This document shows positions 8,269 through 16,272 of a stretch of DNA of 39,010 bases, in pieces. The stretch comes from Acinetobacter lwoffii (GTDB lineage: Bacteria; Pseudomonadota; Gammaproteobacteria; Pseudomonadales; Moraxellaceae): assembly GCF_002321025.1 (NCBI RefSeq), contig NZ_DCLL01000036.1, forward strand, positions 1 through 39,010. Direction: 5' to 3'. The translations under genes were made by a program, and so were the position numbers. The notes below the pieces were generated by a model, which saw only the letters and a program-made list of their open reading frames with translations, ran no database searches and was not told the DNA's origin. The first letter of the stretch is position 1. Each line of letters starts with the position of its first letter.

Positions 8269-8541
8269 TTATCGTTCTTCAGGTAAATTGATATTCATTT
8301 CAAGCATTTCAATATTGGCTTCAGAACGGACCTGCATTTGAATATGCTGTTCATCGACACCGCGAACATAACGATTGACCACTTGCATGATTTCAGTCTT
8401 CATCTGGTCAATTTTGTCCTGGCTCAAGCGACGACCCAAGCCTTGTTCGGATGCAACGATCACCTTCAAACGGTCTTTAGCAGTCCGTGCGCTTGATGGT
8501 TTATCCTCGCCACTAAAAAGTTTACTCCAGAATCCTGCCAT
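8269..8541 (-). CDS. minE: Cell division topological specificity factor MinE
   Basis: A 90-residue protein of normal MinE length. It stimulates MinD ATPase and drives Min oscillation, which confines the MinC inhibitor to the poles. The N terminus MAGFWSKLFSGEDKPSSA is the amphipathic membrane-targeting segment. The MinD-contact region TAKDRLKVIVASEQG follows at about residues 20-34, and the C-terminal topological-specificity domain includes QMKTEIMQVVNRYV. It starts two bases after the minD stop codon, so translation is probably coupled. It is the last gene of minC-minD-minE. Confidence 0.97.
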   Translation of the reverse strand: MAGFWSKLFSGEDKPSSARTAKDRLKVIVASEQGLGRRLSQDKIDQMKTEIMQVVNRYVRGVDEQHIQMQVRSEANIEMLEMNINLPEER

Positions 8542-8543
8542 GT

Positions 8544-9356
8544 CTACGCTCCAAATAGTCGTGCTAACCAGCCCTTAGGTTTTACCTCGATATGACGGTA
8601 AGGACGCTCTTCGCCAAGGAAACGCGCAACCAGGTCATCATAGGCCTGACCTGCTGCAGCTTCAGTGAAAAGAATCACTGGCTTACCTTCGTTTGATGCT
8701 TGTAAAACGCTTGGACACTCAGGAATAACACCTAGGGTCGGTACACGTAAAATATCCTTAGAAATATCGTCAATCGTCAGCATTTCCTGTTTATCGGCAC
8801 GTTCCGGATTGAAACGGGTAATACACAGATGCTTACGAATGCGACCTTCGTTTTGTTCTACTTTTTTAGTTTTACTGTCGAGCATACCAATGATACGGTC
8901 AGAGTCACGTACTGAAGAAATCTCAGGGTTGGTCACAATGATGGCTTCATCCGCATGATACATGGCCAAAATAGCACCACGCTCAATACCGGCAGGCGAA
9001 TCACAGATAATATAATCAAATTCCTGCGAAAGCTCATCCATTACACGAGCAACACCTTCATCGGTTAAGGCATCTTTATCACGTGTTTGTGATGCAGGTA
9101 AAATATATAAATTTTCAATATCTTTATCGCGAATCAGTGCTTGTTGTAATCGTGCTTCGTTATTTAAAACATTCACAAAATCATAAACTACACGGCGTTC
9201 ACAGCCCATAATCAAATCAAGGTTACGTAAACCTACATCAAAATCAATAACAACAGTTTTGTGACCGCGTAGGGCTAAACCTGTTGCAAAAGATGCACTT
9301 GTTGTAGTTTTACCTACACCACCTTTGCCTGACGTTACGACAACAATTTTCGCCAC
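8544..9356 (-). CDS. minD: Septum site-determining ATPase MinD
   Basis: A 270-residue ParA/MinD-type ATPase with the deviant Walker A KGGVGKT at residues 11-17 and a C-terminal amphipathic membrane helix (GWLARLFGA). It recruits MinC and MinE to the membrane. The start chosen is GTG at 9356, giving MAKIVVVTSGKGG, because AGGAG lies eight bases upstream and the N terminus then aligns with E. coli and Pseudomonas MinD. The upstream in-frame GTG at 9365 overlaps that same ribosome binding site and is unlikely. It lies between minC and minE in the usual order. Confidence 0.96.
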   Translation of the reverse strand: MAKIVVVTSGKGGVGKTTTSASFATGLALRGHKTVVIDFDVGLRNLDLIMGCERRVVYDFVNVLNNEARLQQALIRDKDIENLYILPASQTRDKDALTDEGVARVMDELSQEFDYIICDSPAGIERGAILAMYHADEAIIVTNPEISSVRDSDRIIGMLDSKTKKVEQNEGRIRKHLCITRFNPERADKQEMLTIDDISKDILRVPTLGVIPECPSVLQASNEGKPVILFTEAAAGQAYDDLVARFLGEERPYRHIEVKPKGWLARLFGA

Positions 9357-9383
9357 CGAATCCACTCCTGTTATGGTTCAAAT

Positions 9384-9401
9384 CCCCTGTTTAAAATGGG
9401 G
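9384..9401 (-). other. Small hairpin between minC and minD
   Basis: CCCC (9384-9387) pairs with GGGG (9398-9401) in the 66-base minC-minD gap, just upstream of the minD ribosome binding site. It is not followed by a U-run on the minus strand. It may be an mRNA-stability or translation-tuning hairpin, but the stem is short. Confidence 0.3.
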
Positions 9402-9422
9402 TTTTTGGTGTTTATTTATACA

Positions 9423-10136
9423 TTAAAATTGTAGAGCTTCAAATACAAGCTCTAGTTGATCATTCAAGTAAATATGCACAGACTTTTTAACTACATGCGG
9501 TGGAATGTCATCCGCCACACAATAGGTTCCTGCAATTGAAATCAGTTCAGCTTCGAGGCTATGACAGAAAATGCGTGCTGCAGTATTACCACCCGCGCCC
9601 GCAATGACACGGCCACGTGCGCTGCCATAGACATGAATATTGCCCGAAGCAATCACTTCTGAACCACTGTTGATGCCGGCATTAATAATAATGTCGCCAT
9701 TATGCTGCACGATACATTGGCCGGTACGCAGGATTTCATCATGATATGAGGTGATATGCGCGACGATCGGGGCAGCAGGGGCTTGATCATCACTCACCGC
9801 AGTAGGTTCTGGTTTAACTTCCACGACCTGTTCTTTGGTGGCTTTAACTTCTTCTAACTGGCGATCAGGTGGCAGTACCGGGAACTGAATAGCGCGCGCC
9901 TGATCTCCAAGTAAGCCTTCAGTAACAGCCATGGGCTGTACATCCAGACTGATTAATAGTTGAATCAGCGCAATGAGTTCCTGTTCAACTGAACTTTCAA
10001 TGACTGCCAAAGTGCCGGGTGGAAATGCTGCTTGTAATTTTGGGCTAAGTTGCTGGCGGATGGCATCATGATCATTGGTATCTAAGCTAATGCGTATCGC
10101 ATTGACCATTCTGCCTTTTATCCGTATATCAGCCAT
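9423..10136 (-). CDS. minC: Septum formation inhibitor MinC
   Basis: A 237-residue protein close to the family length. It blocks FtsZ assembly away from midcell. The N-terminal FtsZ-inhibiting domain covers about residues 1-105. A variable acidic/proline linker (about 105-130) leads to the C-terminal beta-helix domain. That domain shows the conserved turns GQCIVQHNGDIIINAGINSG, EVIASGNIHVYGSARGRVIAG and NTAARIFCHSLEAELISIAGTY, which bind MinD. The ribosome binding site AAGGAAG lies about five bases before the ATG. It is the first gene of minC-minD-minE. Confidence 0.96.
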   Translation of the reverse strand: MADIRIKGRMVNAIRISLDTNDHDAIRQQLSPKLQAAFPPGTLAVIESSVEQELIALIQLLISLDVQPMAVTEGLLGDQARAIQFPVLPPDRQLEEVKATKEQVVEVKPEPTAVSDDQAPAAPIVAHITSYHDEILRTGQCIVQHNGDIIINAGINSGSEVIASGNIHVYGSARGRVIAGAGGNTAARIFCHSLEAELISIAGTYCVADDIPPHVVKKSVHIYLNDQLELVFEALQF

Positions 10137-10295
10137 AATTCTTCCTTAAATACTTCTGACGTGCTGGTTTTGTGTCGAAGCAATGTTGTAAATAGTGCAA
10201 ATCCTAGAACAAATTGCAGTAATTCTCTAGCGATCTCAGTTATTTTTTTATGCGAACAGGACCGGACGGATTAGTCTGATTCTGTACTTTAAACT

Positions 10296-11360
10296 TTACT
10301 TATCTATTGAGCTCTGATTTTGCTCATGTTCTTCTAAAATCTGTTGCCATTGTTTGACTTTTACCTGTTTTCGGATTGCTTCAAGTGTTTCAAAAACAGC
10401 CGATTCGACCAATTTATCAATATGTGGATTATGTTCAATCTGAATCTGGCTGATTTTATCTGAAATTAGGGTAAAAGTCGGATTTTCTTTTTGACCTGTG
10501 TGGGTAAATGGTTCAATCAGTCCTTGCGTGATATTTTCCCCCAAGCGTTGACCAATACTTTGAATTTGCTGTTCAATCCGGCTGCCCACAATTGGAATCA
10601 AACGTAATAATTGGGTCAATTCAGGAGTGTCTTCAATCGCCTGATTCACTACTTGCCCTACATTTTTAGCGATCATGGAACGTTGTGACTGTAATTCCTT
10701 GCCTAAAGATTCCTGCAAGATATCTGCCAAAGCAATGGCCAGTAATTTACGATGATGTTCCACCAGATCATCAATTAACTGTTTATGTGATGTGCTTGTG
10801 GTCAGTTCACGCTTGATGCCGTCCAGTACGGTCAGGACCACCCGGCTGGAAAGCTCTTCCATCAGCATGTTGTAATAAAAGTTGCCTTGGCGATACCAGC
10901 GATTGGGAATTACTTTATAACCATGGCTATGCAGGTTGTAGCCAATCGCGACCGCACGCAGCAGGCGCAGGAAACGTAGCTGAGGGATAATGGATAAAAT
11001 TTCATACCAGTGTACAAAAGGGAAAAACCACCAGCGCCGATGATGACGTAGAACAATTGCGATAACCCAGCGTGCCAGTAATTCACAGACCAAGAAAGTG
11101 GTAAACCAGCCCTCGGTAATGATGACCCAAGGGCGTAAATCACTTTTATAAAACTGCAAAATTTCCGGTAAGCGAATGAAGTCAAACAACCACTGACCAA
11201 AATCGCTCATTAAAATGGCGTTGGCACTCAGACAGAACAGATTGATGATGATTAAAACCATCATGAAAATGTCGTAAATCAGTGCAATTTTCCAGCCCCA
11301 GGTTCCTTTACGAACAAATTTAAAGGAGCTGGACGTTATGTCCGGGTTGTCGTTCTTCAT
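10296..11360 (-). CDS. Voltage-sensor-domain membrane protein without a pore, unknown function
   Basis: 354 residues. The N-terminal half reads like the S1-S4 voltage-sensor module of the ion-transport superfamily. S1 is at about 24-46, S2 at 78-104 with the characteristic FTTFLVCELLARW, S3 at 111-126 ending in EILSIIP, and S4 at 127-140 with arginines 129, 132 and 135 spaced every third residue (RFLRLLRAV). No S5-pore-S6 follows. Instead the last about 200 residues are a soluble, helical, Gln/Glu-rich region with hydrophobic patches. The start lies two bases after the acyltransferase stop codon, so the two genes are co-transcribed. It may be annotated elsewhere simply as an ion transporter. 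Function is unknown and channel activity is not supported by the sequence. Confidence 0.75.
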   Translation of the reverse strand: MKNDNPDITSSSFKFVRKGTWGWKIALIYDIFMMVLIIINLFCLSANAILMSDFGQWLFDFIRLPEILQFYKSDLRPWVIITEGWFTTFLVCELLARWVIAIVLRHHRRWWFFPFVHWYEILSIIPQLRFLRLLRAVAIGYNLHSHGYKVIPNRWYRQGNFYYNMLMEELSSRVVLTVLDGIKRELTTSTSHKQLIDDLVEHHRKLLAIALADILQESLGKELQSQRSMIAKNVGQVVNQAIEDTPELTQLLRLIPIVGSRIEQQIQSIGQRLGENITQGLIEPFTHTGQKENPTFTLISDKISQIQIEHNPHIDKLVESAVFETLEAIRKQVKVKQWQQILEEHEQNQSSIDK

Positions 11361-11362
11361 AA

Positions 11363-12304
11363 TTACTCGGTTACAGATCCGACTGGGGCTTGGGTAAAGT
11401 TCTGCTGCATGTGTGCGATGAGCTGATCTTTTTCAGTCCAGATCTGATCAATCCATTTTTGAAAACGTGCACGATATTCAGCATCATCTTCATAATTGCC
11501 GCCCAGTACCCAATCAGGAATATCAATTTTTCTTAAATTTACCGCAATACGTGGTACTTCACCTAACCAAAATTCACCATAGCCCGGAATACCGTCAGGA
11601 TAAACAATGGTCATGTCGACCAGCGCATCAATTTTATCGCCGAGAATACTGATCGCCAATGCCAGACCACCGGCTTTAGGTTTCAGTAAATGTGTATAGG
11701 GCGACTGCTGCTGATCATGCTTTTCCTGGGTAAAGCGGGTGCCTTCCAGATAATTTAACAGGGTAAAAGGCTGACTGATCAGCTGTTCACAAGATTTGCG
11801 TGCTTCTTCCATATCCCGGTATTTCAGTGCAGGATTTTTGGCAATCTGTTCCTTGCTATGCCGCTTCATCATCGGGAAGCCCAAAATTTTAAAGGCCTGT
11901 CCAACAAAAGGAATAAAAATAAGTTCCCATTTGGTAAAGAAACGCGTCAGGGGCATACGGGTCAGACCGAAGTACTGGTTGACGGTGGTATCGACCCAGC
12001 TTTGATGATTACAGGTCATCAAATAACGTCCCTGCATATTCAAATCCAGTGATTCATCTACACTGATTTGCCATTGCGTGTTTTTCAGCACATGCTCAAT
12101 CAGCCAATTATTGACCCCTAACCAGCTGTTGGTAATCTTGATATTGGTTTCATCCACTTTTGCGGATTTTTTAAAAAGTTTGGTTAAACCCAAGGCCAGC
12201 ACCGGGGGACCATGAAAAAAAGTACTGCCCGTCATGACGGATGTGACCGTCAGGCCACGCGCCAGTTTTTTTAAAGTCGGTTGCTTGTTGCTATTCGATG
12301 ACAT
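11363..12304 (-). CDS. PlsC-type acyltransferase, YihG-like (lysophospholipid acyltransferase family)
   Basis: About 313 residues with one N-terminal hydrophobic segment (roughly 15-40). The catalytic H(X4)D motif is CNHQSWVDTTV. The substrate-binding block TLLNYLEGTRFT corresponds to the EGTR motif. This subgroup, which includes E. coli YihG, acylates lysophosphatidic or other lysophospholipids at the inner membrane. ATG 12304 is used as start. An in-frame TTG two codons upstream (12310) lies closer to a GGGGA ribosome binding site and is possible. The gene heads a two-gene operon with the voltage-sensor-like protein. The exact lipid substrate cannot be told from sequence. Confidence 0.85.
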   Translation of the reverse strand: MSSNSNKQPTLKKLARGLTVTSVMTGSTFFHGPPVLALGLTKLFKKSAKVDETNIKITNSWLGVNNWLIEHVLKNTQWQISVDESLDLNMQGRYLMTCNHQSWVDTTVNQYFGLTRMPLTRFFTKWELIFIPFVGQAFKILGFPMMKRHSKEQIAKNPALKYRDMEEARKSCEQLISQPFTLLNYLEGTRFTQEKHDQQQSPYTHLLKPKAGGLALAISILGDKIDALVDMTIVYPDGIPGYGEFWLGEVPRIAVNLRKIDIPDWVLGGNYEDDAEYRARFQKWIDQIWTEKDQLIAHMQQNFTQAPVGSVTE

Positions 12305-12557
12305 ATCCAAACAGTCCCCAGAGATTAATCACTTAAATTTTTTCATATTTTGAGTAATATAGAGACAGTTAGGCAAATAAAAAAGCCTGAACAGGAAACT
12401 ATGAAGATATTGTGACGAACTACTTGGTTTTAGTTACATATAAACATTACAAAATATTACTAAACAATTTATTATTAACAAAAATTCAATGGTTACACCA
12501 TTCAATTTAAATCATCATCTCGCTTATACAACAAAGCATACAACAAGGAGTCATGCG

Positions 12558-13211
12558 ATGCGTGCACTAGTAATTTCAGCAGCTGTAGCAGGGGCCGTAG
12601 CACTTACAGGTTGTCAATCAACTGGCAGTAACATCGGTGGTGTGGAATATGATAAAGCGGCTCTAGGTACTTTAATTGGTACTGCAGCTGGCTACGGCGT
12701 TTCTAAAAGTAATGCAAATACTAGCCGTCAAAATAACCGTGCAGCAGCAATTGGTGCTGTGGTAGGTGGTGCAGCGGGTGTCTATCTGGATAACAAAGAG
12801 AAAAAATTACGTCAAGCAACAGCGGGTACTGGCGTAGACGTTAACCGTAATGCAGATGGTTCGATTAACCTTGTAATGCCAGGCAGCATTACATTTGACA
12901 CCAACAAGTCAAATATCAAACCAAACTTCTATGGCACTTTGAACAAAGTGGCGCAAGTATTAACTGAAGATAACCAGAGCGGTATTCTTGTAACTGGTTA
13001 TACAGACAGCACGGGTAATGACTCAATTAACTTGCCATTGTCTCAAGCACGCGCAAACTCTGTAGCGACTTATTTAGCAGGCCAAGGTGTTTCACGTACA
13101 CGTATTAACGCACAAGGTTTAGGTTCAGCGAACCCAATCGCAGATAACACGACTGCTGCGGGTAAAGAACAAAACCGTCGTGTAGAAATCGCGGTATATG
13201 CAGTTCAATAA
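12558..13211 (+). CDS. OmpA-family lipoprotein with glycine-zipper region (YiaD-like)
   Basis: 217 residues. A lipoprotein signal peptide ends in the lipobox LTGC with Cys19 as the acylated residue. A glycine/alanine-rich segment (ALGTLIGTAAGYG and AAIGAVVGGAAGVYL) resembles a glycine zipper. The C-terminal OmpA-like peptidoglycan-binding domain contains TFDTNKSNIK, GYTDSTGNDSINLPLSQARA and KEQNRRVEIAV. The protein probably anchors the outer membrane to the cell wall. ATG 12558 is chosen because AGGAG lies seven bases upstream and the signal peptide starts there. The frame is open from 12489 but that region has no lipoprotein character. The gene is monocistronic, with its own terminator. Confidence 0.92.
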   Translation: MRALVISAAVAGAVALTGCQSTGSNIGGVEYDKAALGTLIGTAAGYGVSKSNANTSRQNNRAAAIGAVVGGAAGVYLDNKEKKLRQATAGTGVDVNRNADGSINLVMPGSITFDTNKSNIKPNFYGTLNKVAQVLTEDNQSGILVTGYTDSTGNDSINLPLSQARANSVATYLAGQGVSRTRINAQGLGSANPIADNTTAAGKEQNRRVEIAVYAVQ

Positions 13212-13227
13212 TTCTTGAACGCTTAAG

Positions 13228-13254
13228 AAAAAACCACCTTCGGGTGGTTTTTTT
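13228..13254 (+). terminator. Intrinsic terminator with UUCG tetraloop
   Basis: AAACCACC / GGTGGTTT stem closed by the very stable C(UUCG)G tetraloop and followed by a T run, 16 bases after the OmpA-family gene. Confidence 0.95.
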
Positions 13255-13348
13255 ATATCTGAATATTGACCTGATTAATCGTATTTTAAATTAGGCAACT
13301 GACGCAGAGATGACTATAATCGGAGCCGAATCTAGAAGAGGAAGCCCT

Positions 13349-15388
13349 ATGTCACTCGCCAGTCAGTTAAATGACAAGCAACTTGAAGCCATGAAATACA
13401 CTCAAGGGCCCTTGTTAGTACTTGCAGGAGCGGGTTCAGGCAAGACTTCAGTCATCACGCGAAAAATCGCATATCTTGTCAAGCATTGCGGGATTCCTGC
13501 ACATCGTATTACCGCAATGACCTTTACCAACAAAGCAGCACGTGAGATGAAAGAGCGTGTCAGTAAATTATTGACGCGTGAAGAAAGTAAAGGGGTTTCA
13601 GTTTCGACTTTCCATACTTTTGGCCTGAATATGCTGCGCCTAGAGTTGAAACATACCCCATTGAAAAATAATTTCTCGATTCTAGATGCTGACGACTGTA
13701 AACGCATTCTGATGGATTTAATGCAGCGTGACAATTTATCCGGTGCAGAAAGCAAAGAGCTGATTGCCAAAGCCATGAAAATGATCTCGGACTGGAAAAA
13801 TGATCTCATTCCACCCGAGCAGGCACATACTACCTGTGAAACTGCCGAAGATGTGCAGTTTGCGCATTTATATCAATTATATGAACGTAATTTGCGTGCC
13901 TATAACGCCGTGGATTTTGATGACCTGATTGTGATGCCAACGCGCTTGCTGCAGGAAAATGCCGAAGTTCGTGACAAATGGCAAAATCGCGTGCGTTATT
14001 TGCTGGTCGATGAATATCAGGATACCAATACGGCGCAGTATATTCTGGTGAAATTACTGGTTGGCGTGATGGGACAGTTCACCGCCGTAGGCGATGATGA
14101 CCAGTCGATTTATGCCTGGCGTGGTGCTAAACCGGAAAATATGGCCTTGCTGCAGCAGGATTTTCCTAATTTAAAAGTGATTAAACTGGAACAGAACTAT
14201 CGTTCGACCAGTCGTATTCTCAAAGCAGCCAACACCGTGATTGGTAATAATCCGCATATTTTTGATAAAAAGCTTTGGTCGGACAAAGGCCATGGTGAAG
14301 TGATCCGTGTGATTACCTGCCGCAATGATGATGATGAAGCAGAACGCGTGGTTAAAGACCTGATCACGCATAAATTGATGAACGGTAAAAGCTGGAAAGA
14401 TTATGCGGTGTTGTACCGCGGCAATTTCCAGGCGCGTATTTTAGAAACCCATCTGCGCCAGATGCAGATTCCGTATAAATTATCTGGCGGACAGTCCTTC
14501 TTCGCACGTGCCGAAATCAAGGACATGATGAGCTATTTACGCTTGATCATTAACCCTGAAGATGACAGTGCATTTTTACGAATTATCAATACGCCAAAAC
14601 GGGCAATTGGTCCGGTAACGCTGGAAAAGCTCGGTCTATTTGCTCAGGAAAATAATCTGTCGCTTCTGGCTGCGGCTGCGGATCAGCGTCTGACCATGGC
14701 GATTCCGAAAAAGGCCACGACTCAATTGGCTGAGTTTGCCGATTTTATTGAGGGTTTTACCCGCAATTTACTGGATGATGATGAACCAGTGCCAATTATC
14801 CGCCAGATGATGATTGAAGCCGGTTATATCGATTACATCAAGGAAACTGCAGCCACACCAGCGCAGGAAAAGACCAAGCTCGACAATATCGAAGTGCTCT
14901 ATAGCAGCATTCAAAGCCTGATTAACCGCACTGAAGATGTTGATGAAAAAAATATTGAAAGTGTGATTCGTAAAATGGTGCTGCTGGACATGCTCGAGCA
15001 GCAGCAGGAAGAAGAGGACACCGATAAAGTCAATTTATTGACTTTGCATGCGTCTAAAGGTCTGGAATTTCCTTATGTCTATCTGATCGGGCTGGAAGAA
15101 GAAATTCTGCCACATAAAAACTCGATCGCTGCAGAAACGGTCGAAGAGGAACGCCGTCTGATGTATGTGGGGATTACCCGTGCACGTCAGGGACTGACCA
15201 TTACTCTGGCAGAACAGCGCAAGGCCGGTGGGCAGATGAAGCAGATGACCCCAAGCCGTTTTCTGGATGAATTACCAGAAGATGAGCTGGAATGGTTAGG
15301 TCGTAAGAAAAAGCTGGCAGGCAACATCGATCCGAAATTACAAGCCCAACATTATCTGGATAATTTGCGTAATCTTATCAAACGATAA
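13349..15388 (+). CDS. rep: ATP-dependent DNA helicase Rep (UvrD/Rep superfamily 1A)
   Basis: 679 residues, the size of E. coli Rep. This 3'-5' helicase helps replication forks pass bound proteins. Walker A AGAGSGKT is at residues 26-33. Motif II LLVDEYQDTN is at about 217-226. Motif III is GDDDQSIYAWRGA, motif IV is LEQNYRSTSRIL, and motif VI is EERRLMYVGITRARQ. The start at ATG 13349 is set by AGAGGAAG about five bases upstream and by the usual N terminus SQLNDKQLEAM. The frame extends 13 codons upstream to 13310 without a ribosome binding site. Dut follows 47 bases later on the same strand and may be co-transcribed. UvrD is the alternative, but length and N terminus favour Rep. Confidence 0.92.
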   Translation: MSLASQLNDKQLEAMKYTQGPLLVLAGAGSGKTSVITRKIAYLVKHCGIPAHRITAMTFTNKAAREMKERVSKLLTREESKGVSVSTFHTFGLNMLRLELKHTPLKNNFSILDADDCKRILMDLMQRDNLSGAESKELIAKAMKMISDWKNDLIPPEQAHTTCETAEDVQFAHLYQLYERNLRAYNAVDFDDLIVMPTRLLQENAEVRDKWQNRVRYLLVDEYQDTNTAQYILVKLLVGVMGQFTAVGDDDQSIYAWRGAKPENMALLQQDFPNLKVIKLEQNYRSTSRILKAANTVIGNNPHIFDKKLWSDKGHGEVIRVITCRNDDDEAERVVKDLITHKLMNGKSWKDYAVLYRGNFQARILETHLRQMQIPYKLSGGQSFFARAEIKDMMSYLRLIINPEDDSAFLRIINTPKRAIGPVTLEKLGLFAQENNLSLLAAAADQRLTMAIPKKATTQLAEFADFIEGFTRNLLDDDEPVPIIRQMMIEAGYIDYIKETAATPAQEKTKLDNIEVLYSSIQSLINRTEDVDEKNIESVIRKMVLLDMLEQQQEEEDTDKVNLLTLHASKGLEFPYVYLIGLEEEILPHKNSIAAETVEEERRLMYVGITRARQGLTITLAEQRKAGGQMKQMTPSRFLDELPEDELEWLGRKKKLAGNIDPKLQAQHYLDNLRNLIKR

Positions 15389-15435
15389 GGCGCAAGGCTT
15401 GCTCTTATTTTAAATGAAACAACAGGAATGAATAC

Positions 15436-15888
15436 ATGAAAGTTCAGGTGAAAGTCCTTGACTCGCGTCTTGGTCAGGAATGGCCATTACCGACTTATGC
15501 TACGACAGGTTCAGCGGGGCTGGATTTGCGTGCGTGTGTTACAGAAACTACGATCATTGAACCAGGCCAGACTGTTTTGGTAAAAACTGGTTTAGCAATC
15601 TATATTGAAGATCCTGCATTTGCTGGTCTGATTTTGCCACGTTCGGGTTTGGGGCATAAACACGGGATCGTGTTGGGTAACCTGGTGGGTTTAATCGATT
15701 CTGATTATCAGGGTGAATTGATGGTATCTGTGTGGAATCGTAACCAGACGGCTTTCAGCTTAGAGCCAGGTGAACGTTTGGCGCAGTATGTCTTGGTTCC
15801 TGTGATGCAGGCTGAATTCGATCTGGTGAATGAATTCGAAGCCACTGAACGCGGTGTTGGCGGTTTTGGTCATACGGGTAAAAACTAA
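15436..15888 (+). CDS. dut: dUTP diphosphatase
   Basis: A 150-residue homotrimeric dUTPase of normal length. It hydrolyses dUTP to dUMP and pyrophosphate, which keeps uracil out of DNA and supplies dTMP synthesis. The five motifs are visible: AGLDLRA (motif 1), PRSGLGHKHG (2), GLIDSDYQGE (3), ERLAQYVLVPV (4) and the C-terminal RGVGGFGHTGK (5). Motif 2 has PRSGLG where many homologues have PRSSLG or PRSGLA. The gene follows rep by 47 bases and ends at a clear terminator. Confidence 0.97.
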   Translation: MKVQVKVLDSRLGQEWPLPTYATTGSAGLDLRACVTETTIIEPGQTVLVKTGLAIYIEDPAFAGLILPRSGLGHKHGIVLGNLVGLIDSDYQGELMVSVWNRNQTAFSLEPGERLAQYVLVPVMQAEFDLVNEFEATERGVGGFGHTGKN

Positions 15889-15899
15889 GTTTTAATCGT

Positions 15900-15934
15900 G
15901 ACTTACATTCATTAACTGGATGTAAGTCATTTTT
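15900..15934 (+). terminator. Intrinsic terminator of dut
   Basis: GACTTACAT (15900-15908) pairs with ATGTAAGTC (15920-15928), an 11-base loop, followed by ATTTTT. Confidence 0.85.
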
Positions 15935-16272
15935 AGTTGATTAGATTCAATATTAAAAAAATGAGTGGGTTGAAATATATTTAAAAATAAAACCTTATTT
16001 TCTGGCCAAATAGAGTTCTTTAAATCTAAAATTGATGTAGTGATCAAATATCTAATCAGATGAAACTCAAAATAAATATAATTAAATAATCATTATTTAA
16101 TTACAAGAACTCTATAATTCTAAAGTTGTAGATTATATTTTTATAATTGATTGTTACATTGAAATCGTTTAAAAATAGCAGGTCTTAAAACAAAAACAAA
16201 TGTTTAAAGTCATTATGATGAAATCATCATTTTAAATCTCCTTATTTTAACGAATAGTGAAAAGACAGTTTT
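15935..16272. other. AT-rich intergenic region upstream of algC
   Basis: This 338-base stretch has no supported gene and is very AT-rich. It contains a perfect palindrome (16079-16103, 12-base arms, see separate entry) and an 11-bp inverted repeat, ATAGAGTTCTT at 16010-16020 and AAGAACTCTAT at 16105-16115. The right arm of the inverted repeat abuts the palindrome. It probably carries the algC promoter and control sites, but I cannot name a regulator. No convincing sigma-70 pair stands out among the many AT-rich matches. Confidence 0.5.
16079..16103. repeat. 25-bp perfect AT palindrome upstream of algC
   Basis: TAATTAAATAAT (16079-16090), a central C, then ATTATTTAATTA (16092-16103). The arms are fully complementary. 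It lies about 170 bases before the algC start. It could be an operator for a dimeric regulator or a cruciform-prone site. Confidence 0.6.
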
